This document shows positions 1 to 6,555 of a stretch of 8,407 nt of DNA, one piece after another (positions within the stretch are counted from its first letter, which is position 1; each line of letters opens with the position of its first letter). The notes under the pieces were generated by a model that was not told the DNA's origin, searched no databases, and saw only the letters and a program-made list of their open reading frames with translations. The DNA comes from Burkholderiales bacterium. GTDB taxonomy: Bacteria; Pseudomonadota; Gammaproteobacteria; Burkholderiales; SG8-41. Location: assembly GCA_019746155.1 (NCBI GenBank), contig JAIESJ010000004.1, positions 1-8,407 of the forward strand, read 5' to 3'. Position numbers and translations under genes: made by a program.

Positions 1-772
1 GATCGCTGATTTCGACATGATCCGCGACGGCGACCGCGTGATGGTGTGCCTCTCGGGCGGCAAGGACAGCTACGCGCTGCTCGACGTCCTTCTGCATCTG
101 CGCGAGCATGCGCCGATCCGTTTCGACATTGTCGCGGTCAATCTCGACCAGAAGCAGCCCGGTTTTCCGGAGCACGTGCTGCCCGAATATCTCGCGGCGC
201 GCGGCGTGCCGTTCCGCATCGAGGAGCAGGATACCTACAGCGTGGTGAAGCGTGTGATTCCCGAGGGCAAGACCATGTGCTCGCTGTGTTCGCGGCTGCG
301 GCGCGGCGTGCTCTACCGCGTGGCGGGCGAGCTCGGCGCGACCAAGATCGCGCTCGGCCACCACCGCGACGACATCCTGGAAACGTTCTTCCTCAACCTG
401 TTCTACGGCGGCAAGCTGAAGACGATGCCGCCCAAGCTGGTGTCGGACGACGGCAGGCATGTCGTGATCCGTCCGCTCGCCTATTGCAAGGAGGAGGACT
501 TGGCGGAATATGCGGAAATCAAACAATTCCCGATCATTCCCTGCACCCTGTGCGGCTCGCAGGAAACGCTCAAGCGCAAGGAAGTGAAGGCGCTGCTGCG
601 CGAGTGGGAAAAGCGCCATCCGGGACGGGTGGAAACCATATTCACCGCCATCCAGAACGCGCGGCCCTCGCATCTTTTGGACCGCGCGCTGTTTGATTTT
701 GCCGCAGTGGCTGCCACCGGCGTCGTGTCGGCGGAGGGTGACAAGGCCTTCGACCCACCGGAAGAGTTTTAA
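1..772 (+). CDS. ttcA: tRNA 2-thiocytidine(32) synthetase TtcA, 5'-truncated
   Basis: TtcA is a cytoplasmic ATP-dependent enzyme that thiolates cytidine 32 of certain tRNAs through an Fe-S cluster. The reading frame is already open at base 2 and reads IADFD before the first ATG at 17. The same residues precede that Met in E. coli TtcA, so the true start lies about 30 codons upstream of the window and the ATG at 17 is internal. Counting from that Met, the PP-loop SGGKDS is at residues 13-18, the CSLC cysteines at 88 and 91, and the CTLC cysteines at 176 and 179. GHHRDDILET and the PLAYC block are also present. The C-terminal tail is shorter than in E. coli. The stop is TAA, and the next gene on this strand starts about 100 bases later behind its own promoter. 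The identification is secure. Confidence 0.96.
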   Translation, partial: IADFDMIRDGDRVMVCLSGGKDSYALLDVLLHLREHAPIRFDIVAVNLDQKQPGFPEHVLPEYLAARGVPFRIEEQDTYSVVKRVIPEGKTMCSLCSRLRRGVLYRVAGELGATKIALGHHRDDILETFFLNLFYGGKLKTMPPKLVSDDGRHVVIRPLAYCKEEDLAEYAEIKQFPIIPCTLCGSQETLKRKEVKALLREWEKRHPGRVETIFTAIQNARPSHLLDRALFDFAAVAATGVVSAEGDKAFDPPEEF

Positions 773-802
773 TAAAGTATATATAAAACATATAGTTATG
801 TA

Positions 803-831
803 AATTTTTGGCGACCTGTCCGCCAAAAATT
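803..831. repeat. Perfect 11-bp inverted repeat, operator-like
   Basis: AATTTTTGGCG (803-813) and CGCCAAAAATT (821-831) are perfect reverse complements around a 7-base centre. The element ends 5 bases before the -35 hexamer of the promoter that follows. It has no T-run after the stem on either strand, so an intrinsic terminator for ttcA is unlikely. I infer a binding site for a dimeric regulator, possibly the HTH protein encoded just downstream. The symmetry is seen directly; the role is a guess. Confidence 0.5.
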
Positions 832-836
832 CTGAT

Positions 837-865
837 TTGTCAAAATAATTTTGTCATGATAATCT
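837..865 (+). promoter_or_regulatory. Sigma70-type promoter for the HTH/aminotransferase unit
   Basis: TTGTCA (837-842, 5 of 6 to consensus) and TAATCT (860-865) are separated by exactly 17 bases in an AT-rich spacer. The expected transcription start is near 872, leaving only about 4 bases before the ATG at 876. No Shine-Dalgarno sequence fits that ATG, so the first ORF would be nearly leaderless. The hexamers are seen; promoter activity is inferred. Confidence 0.55.
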
Positions 866-875
866 TGCGCAACTT

Positions 876-1142
876 ATGAACTGCGCTGAACGCCTCGTCG
901 CCATTTTCGGCAGTCAAGCCGAAGTCGCCCGCCGCTTTCGCCTCGATCGCGCCGTCGTCAATAACTGGGTCAAATCCGGTTATGTGCCGGCGCGCTGGGC
1001 GATGGAAGTCGAGCATGTCTCGGGCGGCCAGGTCACGGCCGTGGAGATTCTCAACGAAGCCAATGCCAGGAAGCCGATCCGGCTCAAATCGCGGCCGGAT
1101 GGCGAGAGTTTTTTTGGATCTGCTCTTTCAGGGAGTGACACG
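876..1142 (+). CDS. YdaS/Cro-like helix-turn-helix region, in frame with the downstream aminotransferase
   Basis: These 89 codons encode a small DNA-binding domain. Residues 12-33 read as a helix-turn-helix: SQAEVARRF, a turn at RLD, then recognition helix RAVVNNWVK. The following YVPARWAMEVEHVSGGQVT resembles the segment after the HTH in YdaS-type Cro-like proteins. The tail (ARKPIRLKSRPDGESFF) is basic. No stop separates it from the aminotransferase, so as written it is the N-terminus of a 507-residue protein. A T7 run lies at 1109-1115. With six Ts the frame would end at a TGA (1144-1146) overlapping the aminotransferase ATG as ATGA, giving a separate 89-residue protein. With eight Ts it would end at 1136-1138. 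I favour a separate small regulator, with the fusion due to an indel, slippage or sequencing error. A true fusion is not excluded. Its ATG lacks a Shine-Dalgarno and lies about 4 bases after the predicted transcription start. Confidence 0.65.
1130..1135 (+). promoter_or_regulatory. Strong ribosome binding site for the aminotransferase
   Basis: AGGGAG lies 7 bases before the ATG at 1143. Together with the family's usual N-terminus (a short leader, then the LMGPGPTE block), this sets the aminotransferase start at 1143 rather than at 876. A strong site here would be unnecessary inside a fused gene. Confidence 0.75.
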
Positions 1143-2399
1143 ATGAACAAATATGCGCCCGCAAAACGCATCAGCTCTTTCCATCCTCCGCAGCGCACGC
1201 TGATGGGGCCGGGGCCGACGGAAATCCATCCGCGCGTGCTTACCACTATGAGCCAGCCGGCCATCGGCTATCTCGATCCGGTTTTCGTCGAGATGATGGA
1301 AGAGCTGAAGTCGCTGTTACGTTACGCCTACCAGACCAGGAACCCGCTCACGTTCCCGGTCTCCGGGCCCGGCTCGGTCGGCATGGAGTACTGCTTCGTT
1401 AATCTAGTTTCCCCCGGCGACAAGGTGATCGTGTGCCGCAACGGCGTGTTCGGCGGACGCATGATCGAAAACGTCGAGCGCTGCGGCGGCATCCCCGTCA
1501 TTGTCGAGGACAAGTGGGGTGAGCCCGTCGATCCGCAGAAGCTGGAAGATGCGCTCAGGAAAAATCCCGATGTCCGCATCGTCGCCTTCGTCCACGCCGA
1601 GACCTCGACCGGCGTGCTGTCGGATGCCAGAACCCTGGTCGAAATCGCGCACAGGCACAACGCGCTCGCCATCGTCGATGCCGTGACTTCGCTCGGTGGC
1701 TCACCGGTGCTGGTCGATGAATGGAACCTCGACGCGGTTTATTCCGCGAGCCAGAAGTGCCTGTCGTGCACCCCGGGCCTGTCGCCGGTGTCGTTCTCCG
1801 AGCGCGTGGTCGATTACGTGAAGGCGCGCAAGGACAAGATCCACAGCTGGTTCATGGACATGAATCTGCTGCTGGGCTACTGGGGCGAGACCACCCGTAC
1901 TTATCACCATACCGCGCCGACCAACTCGCTGTTCGCGCTGCATGAGGCGCTGCTGCTGATCCGCGAGGAAGGGCTGGACAACTGCTGGGCGCGCCATCAG
2001 CGTCATCACATTGCGCTCAAGGCGGGCCTGGAAGCGATGGGACTCAAGTTTCTGGTGAAGGAACAGTACCAGATTCCGCAGATGAACGCGGTGCTGTGCC
2101 CCGAGGGCGTCAACGAAGCCGAAGTGAGAAAGACGCTGCTCTCCGAATTCGGTCTCGAGATCGGCGCCGGCCTCGGGCCGCTCGCCGGCAAGATCTGGCG
2201 CTTCGGCCTGATGGGCTACTCGTGCCGTCCCGATAACGTCATGCTGTGCCTGTCCGCGCTGGGTTCGGTGCTCGATGACCTGGGCTATCCGGTGCACGTC
2301 GGCGATGCGGAAGCGGCCGCGCACGGCGCCTATGCCGCGATGCATGCTGAAGCGGCGAAAGCCAAGAAGAAGCGCGAAGCGGCCAAAGCCGTTGCCTAG
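1143..2399 (+). CDS. Class V PLP aminotransferase, alanine/serine-glyoxylate type
   Basis: A 418-residue pyridoxal-phosphate enzyme expected to transfer an amino group from alanine or serine to glyoxylate, giving glycine plus pyruvate or hydroxypyruvate. It resembles human AGXT along its length. GPGPTEIHPRV is at 22-32, QTRNPLTFPVSGPGS at 64-78 and HAETSTGVLS at 151-160. Asp179 in VDAVTSLGG should contact the PLP ring nitrogen. Lys205 in SASQKCL is the Schiff-base lysine. YHHT and the GKIWRFGLMG arginine block follow. The last 30 residues form an Ala/Lys-rich tail not needed for the fold. The preferred amino donor cannot be read from sequence. The gene follows the HTH region in frame, overlaps it as ATGA if that frame is restored, and is probably controlled with it. 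It is convergent with metF. Confidence 0.9.
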   Translation: MNKYAPAKRISSFHPPQRTLMGPGPTEIHPRVLTTMSQPAIGYLDPVFVEMMEELKSLLRYAYQTRNPLTFPVSGPGSVGMEYCFVNLVSPGDKVIVCRNGVFGGRMIENVERCGGIPVIVEDKWGEPVDPQKLEDALRKNPDVRIVAFVHAETSTGVLSDARTLVEIAHRHNALAIVDAVTSLGGSPVLVDEWNLDAVYSASQKCLSCTPGLSPVSFSERVVDYVKARKDKIHSWFMDMNLLLGYWGETTRTYHHTAPTNSLFALHEALLLIREEGLDNCWARHQRHHIALKAGLEAMGLKFLVKEQYQIPQMNAVLCPEGVNEAEVRKTLLSEFGLEIGAGLGPLAGKIWRFGLMGYSCRPDNVMLCLSALGSVLDDLGYPVHVGDAEAAAHGAYAAMHAEAAKAKKKREAAKAVA

Positions 2400-2431
2400 G
2401 AATTTGTCGGGGCCAAGCCCGACAAATTCCT
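2398..2431. terminator. 14-bp perfect hairpin on the aminotransferase stop codon
   Basis: AGGAATTTGTCGGG (2398-2411) and CCCGACAAATTCCT (2418-2431) pair perfectly around a 6-base loop. The left arm begins inside the TAG stop (2397-2399). The position between convergent genes suggests a terminator or 3'-end stabiliser. However, the sequence after the stem is A-rich (A7 at 2438-2444) rather than T-rich on the plus strand, and there is no T-run on the minus side either. The hairpin is certain; the terminator role is tentative. Confidence 0.45.
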
Positions 2432-2594
2432 GAAATGAAAAAAACCAAAGAACGAGTCCGCGCGCTCCTGCCGACAACCCGGCCGCTTTTGACGCCGCGT
2501 CGTACGGCAATGGACTTCTTGGCCTGCGCCGGCAACGCAGCGCCGAATGCATTGCTTGCCCATGGCCGCGCCGCGGAGGAACGGTGCGGGCGGG
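2432..2594. other. Convergent intergenic spacer, no gene seen
   Basis: This is the rest of the gap between the aminotransferase and the metF stop. It contains an A7 run at 2438-2444 and GC-rich sequence. Short open frames exist on both strands, but none has a recognisable product or a ribosome binding site. I see no clear intrinsic terminator for metF. Confidence 0.6.
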
Positions 2595-3452
2595 CTACAG
2601 ACCCAGGCGCTGCCAGATGGTGGTGGTCAGCCCCGCTTGATTGAGCGTGTAGAAGTGCAGGACCGGCGCGCCGTTTCTGAGCAGGTCGTCGCACAGCGCG
2701 GTGACGACGTCGAGCCCGAAGGCGTGAATGGAAGCAATATCGTCGCCGTAGCCTTCGAGCTTCTTGCGGATCCAGCGCGGAATCTCGGCGCCGCAGGCGT
2801 CGGAAAAGCGCGCGAGCTGGGAGAAGCGGCCGATCGGCATGATGCCGGGCACGATCGGGATGGTGATGCCCATCGCTTCGCATTCGTCCAGGAAGTGGTA
2901 GTAGGCGTCGGCGTTGTAGAAGTACTGGGTGATCGCGGAATTGGCGCCGGATTCGACCTTGCGCTTGAAGTTGAGCAGGTCATCCTGCGCGCTTCTCGCC
3001 TGCGGATGATACTCAGGGTAGGCCGCGACCTCGATGAAAAAAAGATCGCCGAATTCCTGGCGGATGAACGCCACCAGCTCGTTGGCATGACGGAACTCGC
3101 CGGCGGCGGCGAGCCCCGACGGAAGGTCGCCGCGCAGCGCGACCAGGTGTCTGATGCCGTGGTCCTTGTACTGCTGCAGCATGTCGCGGATGCTCTGCCG
3201 GGTGGAGGCGATGCAGGAGATGTGCGGTGCCGCGGCGTGGCCCTGGGCACGGATGTCGAGCACGGTGTCCAGCGTGCGCTCGCGCGTCGAACCGCCCGCC
3301 CCGAAAGTCACGGAGAAGAACTCGGGCTTGAGCTGGGCGAGCTGCTTGGTGGTCGCGCGCAGCTTCTCCGTGCCTTCCGGCGTGTTCGGCGGGAAGAACT
3401 CGAAGCTGAAGGTGCGTGAGGCGTGAGGCGTGAGGCGTGAAGCAGCCATCAT
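2595..3452 (-). CDS. metF: 5,10-methylenetetrahydrofolate reductase MetF
   Basis: A cytoplasmic FAD enzyme that reduces 5,10-methylene-THF to 5-methyl-THF, the methyl donor for homocysteine remethylation. It has 285 residues, close to the usual size. TFSFEFFPP is at 14-22 with the catalytic-type Glu18. SVTFGAGGSTRERTL starts at 47, Asp109 lies in ALRGDLPSG, and AITQYFYN (173-180), GIMPI and the C-terminal LHFYTLNQ are present. The start is unusual. An in-frame TAA lies immediately upstream of the tandem ATGs at 3452 and 3449, and no other start codon precedes the conserved TFSFE. The residues ASRLTPHASR must therefore be translated, and they are encoded by a four-unit heptamer repeat. The first ATG overlaps the TGA of an upstream reading frame, so translational coupling is likely. 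This is the last gene of the metK-ahcY-metF series. Confidence 0.95.
   Translation of the reverse strand: MMAASRLTPHASRTFSFEFFPPNTPEGTEKLRATTKQLAQLKPEFFSVTFGAGGSTRERTLDTVLDIRAQGHAAAPHISCIASTRQSIRDMLQQYKDHGIRHLVALRGDLPSGLAAAGEFRHANELVAFIRQEFGDLFFIEVAAYPEYHPQARSAQDDLLNFKRKVESGANSAITQYFYNADAYYHFLDECEAMGITIPIVPGIMPIGRFSQLARFSDACGAEIPRWIRKKLEGYGDDIASIHAFGLDVVTALCDDLLRNGAPVLHFYTLNQAGLTTTIWQRLGL
3414..3441. repeat. Heptamer tandem repeat, four units, within the metF start
   Basis: Plus-strand units GCGTGAG at 3414-3420, 3421-3427 and 3428-3434, then GCGTGAA at 3435-3441. On the minus strand they are the codons for about residues 4-13 of MetF. Because the unit is 7 bases, gain or loss of one unit shifts the metF frame, while three units preserve it. 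Confidence 0.9.
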
Positions 3453-3478
3453 TTAGCAGGGGCGCGCAAGGATTTCAT
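3449..3478 (-). promoter_or_regulatory. Possible 9-codon coupling ORF in front of metF
   Basis: GGAGG (3487-3483 on the minus strand) is followed after 4 bases by ATG 3478, a 9-codon frame MKSLRAPAK, and a TGA overlapping the metF ATG. It is in frame with the four-helix-bundle remnant. metF has no good Shine-Dalgarno directly before its own ATG, so this small frame may deliver ribosomes by termination-reinitiation. The sites are seen; the coupling is inferred. Confidence 0.4.
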
Positions 3479-3613
3479 CAGTCCTCCGATAAGGCTAAAC
3501 GCTTTTTCCAAAAGCTGAAAGATTTCGGCGTTCGTATCGAGGTGGCCTAGATCGAATCGTGAGGTAGGCGACCTCGACCGGCTGGATTGCCTGCTGCCAT
3601 GCGGGCAGTTCAT
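3449..3613 (-). pseudogene. Probable decayed C-terminal remnant of a four-helix-bundle (S23/IVP-like) protein gene
   Basis: On the minus strand a 54-codon frame from ATG 3613 ends at TGA 3451-3449. Its second half contains LGHLD (23-27), LLEKAFSLIGGLMKSLR (34-50) and a short tail. This resembles the last helix of the small four-helix-bundle proteins related to 23S rRNA intervening-sequence proteins, which often end in LGYL, an acidic helix, then GLIRSLR. The first half does not fit. A better continuation, PVEVAYLTIR, is read in another frame just upstream, suggesting a frameshift. The N-terminal three helices are absent. It sits inside the 12-bp inverted repeat. Its TGA overlaps the metF ATG, so its translation could feed ribosomes to metF. 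The family call rests on a short match by eye. Confidence 0.4.
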
Positions 3614-3636
3614 GGTGCCTTCGTTTCACGCCTCAC

Positions 3637-5052
<1,416 letters not shown>

Positions 5053-5056
5053 GTTG

Positions 5057-5064
5057 CCTTCTCC
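5057..5064 (-). promoter_or_regulatory. ahcY ribosome binding site behind a small hairpin
   Basis: GGAGAAGG reads from 5064 to 5057 on the minus strand before ATG 5052. It is immediately preceded by a 5-bp hairpin, ATTCA (5080-5076) with TGAAT (5069-5065). That hairpin lies between the riboswitch pseudoknot and the ribosome site and may belong to the expression platform. Confidence 0.6.
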
Positions 5065-5080
5065 ATTCAAGTTAATGAAT

Positions 5081-5153
5081 GGGCGCCGTTGATGCGGTTA
5101 CCCGCTCGCGCCGAGCCTGGCGAGTTCGTCTCGCTGCAGCGCCCCTCAGCGCG
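5081..5153 (-). promoter_or_regulatory. SAH riboswitch upstream of ahcY
   Basis: All helices of the SAH-sensing ahcY RNA motif can be drawn on the minus strand. P1 is CGCGCTGAG (5153-5145) with CTCGGCGCG (5115-5107), 9 bp including one wobble. P2 is GCGAG (5134-5130) with CTCGC (5124-5120). P3 is GCGG (5105-5102) with CCGC (5097-5094) around a GTAA loop. The P4 pseudoknot is GGGCGC (5144-5139) with GCGCCC (5086-5081). The GCGCTGC and CCAGG core bases match the family as I remember it. The P4 bases appear to have changed together relative to the Ralstonia form. The element ends about 17 bases before the ahcY ribosome site and should raise ahcY expression when SAH is bound. Confidence 0.88.
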
Positions 5154-5320
5154 GCGGTTTTGCCGAACCTACTGCCTGACGCCGGCGTCAGCCCGAAGGG
5201 CTGCCGCTTTGTCCGTGTTTTGGCTCCGGCCGGCGCTTCGCGCCTTAACGCACGCGGTGCGTGCATTAGCCTGCGCCGAAACACGGATAAGCCGCCTGCG
5301 GCGGGGACTGTTCATGATAT
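5154..5320 (-). repeat. Hairpin-rich metK-ahcY spacer with a second, diverged copy of the metK 3' end
   Basis: Minus-strand bases 5221-5185 match 5367-5331, the 3' end of metK, at 35 of 37 positions. Read in the metK frame the copy gives NTDKAAALRADAG, then VRQ and a stop, and all differences up to that point are synonymous. A third piece, CTTATCCGTGTTT (plus strand 5279-5291 as AAACACGGATAAG), is inverted relative to both. Other hairpins in order on the minus strand are CCGCC-gca-GGCGG just after metK, a 9-bp stem TAATGCACG/CGTGCGTTA, GGCGC-gaa-GCGCC, and the 16-base perfect palindrome CTGACGCCGGCGTCAG (5191-5176). No gene or clear promoter was seen. Confidence 0.75.
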
Positions 5321-6484
5321 TCACAGCCCCGCGTCAGCCCGAAGGGCTGCCGCCTTATCCGTGTTTTCCCAGGTGAATTCCGGCTCGTCGCGTCCGAAAT
5401 GGCCGTAGGCCGCGGTTTTGGTATAGATCGGCCGCTGCAAATCGAGCGATTGGATGATGCCCTTGGGGCGCAGGTCGAAATGCTGCTCGACCAGCCGGGC
5501 GATTTTCTCGTCGGCGATCTTGCCGGTGCCGAAAGTATCGACCAGCACGCTCACCGGCCGCGCCACGCCGATCGCATAGGCGACCTGGATTTCGCATTTT
5601 TTCGCGAGGCCTGCCGCCACCACGTTTTTCGCGACATGGCGCGCGGCATACGCCGCGGAGCGGTCGACTTTCGACGGGTCCTTGCCGGAAAACGCGCCGC
5701 CGCCGTGACGCGAGTAGCCGCCGTAGGTGTCGACGATGATCTTGCGCCCGGTGAGTCCCGTGTCACCCATCGGCCCGCCGATGACAAAGCGTCCGGTGGG
5801 ATTGATCAGGTAGCGCGTATCCTTGGTGATCATGTTCTTGGGCAGCACCGGTTTCACGATCTCCTCGATCACCGCTTCGGTGAGCGGCTCATGGGAGATA
5901 TCGGGGCTGTGCTGGGTGGAGATGACCACCGTATCGACGTGATGCGGCCTGCCGTCGACATAGCGCACGCTGACCTGAGACTTCGCGTCTGGCCGCAGCC
6001 ACGGCAGGCGCCCGTCTTTTCTGAGCTCGCTGTGGCGCTCCATCAGGCGGTGCGCGTAGAAAATCGGCATCGGCATCAGTTGCGGCGTCTCGTCGCACGC
6101 ATAGCCGTACATCAGGCCCTGGTCGCCTGCGCCCTGTTCGAGGTCGAGGCCCTTGCCTTCGTCCACCCCCTGCGCGATATCGGGCGACTGTTTATCGAAA
6201 GCGGTAAGCACCGCACAGGTGCGGTAGTCGAAGCCAACCTCCGAGCTGTCATAGCCGATACGCTTGATGATGTCGCGCGCGATATCGCCGTAATCGACCA
6301 CGGCGCGGGTCGTGATCTGGCCGGCCATGACGACGAGGCCGGTGGCCACCAGTGTTTCCGCAGCGACGCGCCCGTGTTTGTCCTGCGCCAGCACGGCATC
6401 CAGCACGGCGTCGGAAATCTGGTCCGCCACTTTGTCGGGATGGCCTTCAGAGACCGATTCGGAGGTGAAAAGAAAGGCGCTCAT
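5321..6484 (-). CDS. metK: S-adenosylmethionine synthetase MetK
   Basis: A cytoplasmic enzyme making SAM from methionine and ATP with release of phosphate and pyrophosphate. It has 387 residues, close to the E. coli length. GHPDK is at 14-18, the GAGDQGLMYGYA signature at 118-129, and the glycine- and lysine-rich GGGAFSGKDPSKVDRSAAY at 261-279. KPKGII-type and YGHFGR C-terminal blocks follow. The start MSAFLFTSES fits the family, although only weak ribosome-site sequence precedes it. The last codons (NTDKAAALRADAGL) contain a CAGCC-cttcgg-GGCTG hairpin with a UUCG loop. They are duplicated in the spacer before ahcY. The gene is divergent from the acyltransferase and leads the metK-ahcY-metF series, so its product is the precursor of the SAH that AhcY consumes. 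Confidence 0.97.
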   Translation of the reverse strand: MSAFLFTSESVSEGHPDKVADQISDAVLDAVLAQDKHGRVAAETLVATGLVVMAGQITTRAVVDYGDIARDIIKRIGYDSSEVGFDYRTCAVLTAFDKQSPDIAQGVDEGKGLDLEQGAGDQGLMYGYACDETPQLMPMPIFYAHRLMERHSELRKDGRLPWLRPDAKSQVSVRYVDGRPHHVDTVVISTQHSPDISHEPLTEAVIEEIVKPVLPKNMITKDTRYLINPTGRFVIGGPMGDTGLTGRKIIVDTYGGYSRHGGGAFSGKDPSKVDRSAAYAARHVAKNVVAAGLAKKCEIQVAYAIGVARPVSVLVDTFGTGKIADEKIARLVEQHFDLRPKGIIQSLDLQRPIYTKTAAYGHFGRDEPEFTWENTDKAAALRADAGL

Positions 6485-6555
6485 TATTCTGATTTCGTGA
6501 AATAGACAAAGACTTATAGAATATCAGATAAGCCTCGATTTATGAAGTGAAAAGC
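6485..6555. promoter_or_regulatory. Divergent control region between metK and the first acyltransferase
   Basis: A 71-base AT-rich gap must hold promoters for both directions. An imperfect palindrome CTTAT-N10-ATAAG (6513-6532) lies in the middle. On the minus strand TTCATA and TATTCT sit 17 bases apart, a weak promoter match. On the plus strand TAGAAT could be a -10 but has no good -35. The gap is too short for a SAM riboswitch of a familiar class. Confidence 0.35.

Larger units (their letters stand above)
3430..3636. repeat. 12-bp inverted repeat bounding the ahcY-metF spacer insert
   Basis: GTGAGGCGTGAA (3430-3441) and TTCACGCCTCAC (3625-3636) are perfect reverse complements 183 bases apart. 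The right arm abuts the ahcY TGA (3637-3639) and the left arm is the end of the heptamer array in metF. The enclosed DNA carries the probable pseudogene. This looks like an inserted small element or the ends of one. No transposase or target duplication is evident. Confidence 0.6.

Noticed and set aside
803..831. Intrinsic terminator of ttcA
   Set aside because: The stem has only four GC pairs at its top and no T-run follows on either strand. An operator fits better.
876..1142. YdaS-like HTH as part of a toxin-antitoxin or prophage module
   Set aside because: There is no partner toxin or phage gene nearby. The only neighbour in the transcription unit is a metabolic aminotransferase.
1701..2552. 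Minus-strand open frame of 283 codons opposite the aminotransferase
   Set aside because: It is an antisense shadow; the plus-strand frame carries the PLP lysine and all family blocks.
2547..3419. Plus-strand open frame of 290 codons opposite metF
   Set aside because: It is an antisense shadow of metF with a biased composition and no domain.
3414..3441. CRISPR-like array from the heptamer units
   Set aside because: The units are 7 bases and directly tandem with no spacers; it is a microsatellite-type repeat.
5399..6505. Plus-strand open frame of 368 codons opposite metK
   Set aside because: It is an antisense shadow of metK, rich in His, Arg, Asp and Val, with no motif.
6485..6555. SAM riboswitch in front of metK
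   Set aside because: The gap is 71 bases and AT-rich, and I could not draw the helices of a familiar SAM-binding class.
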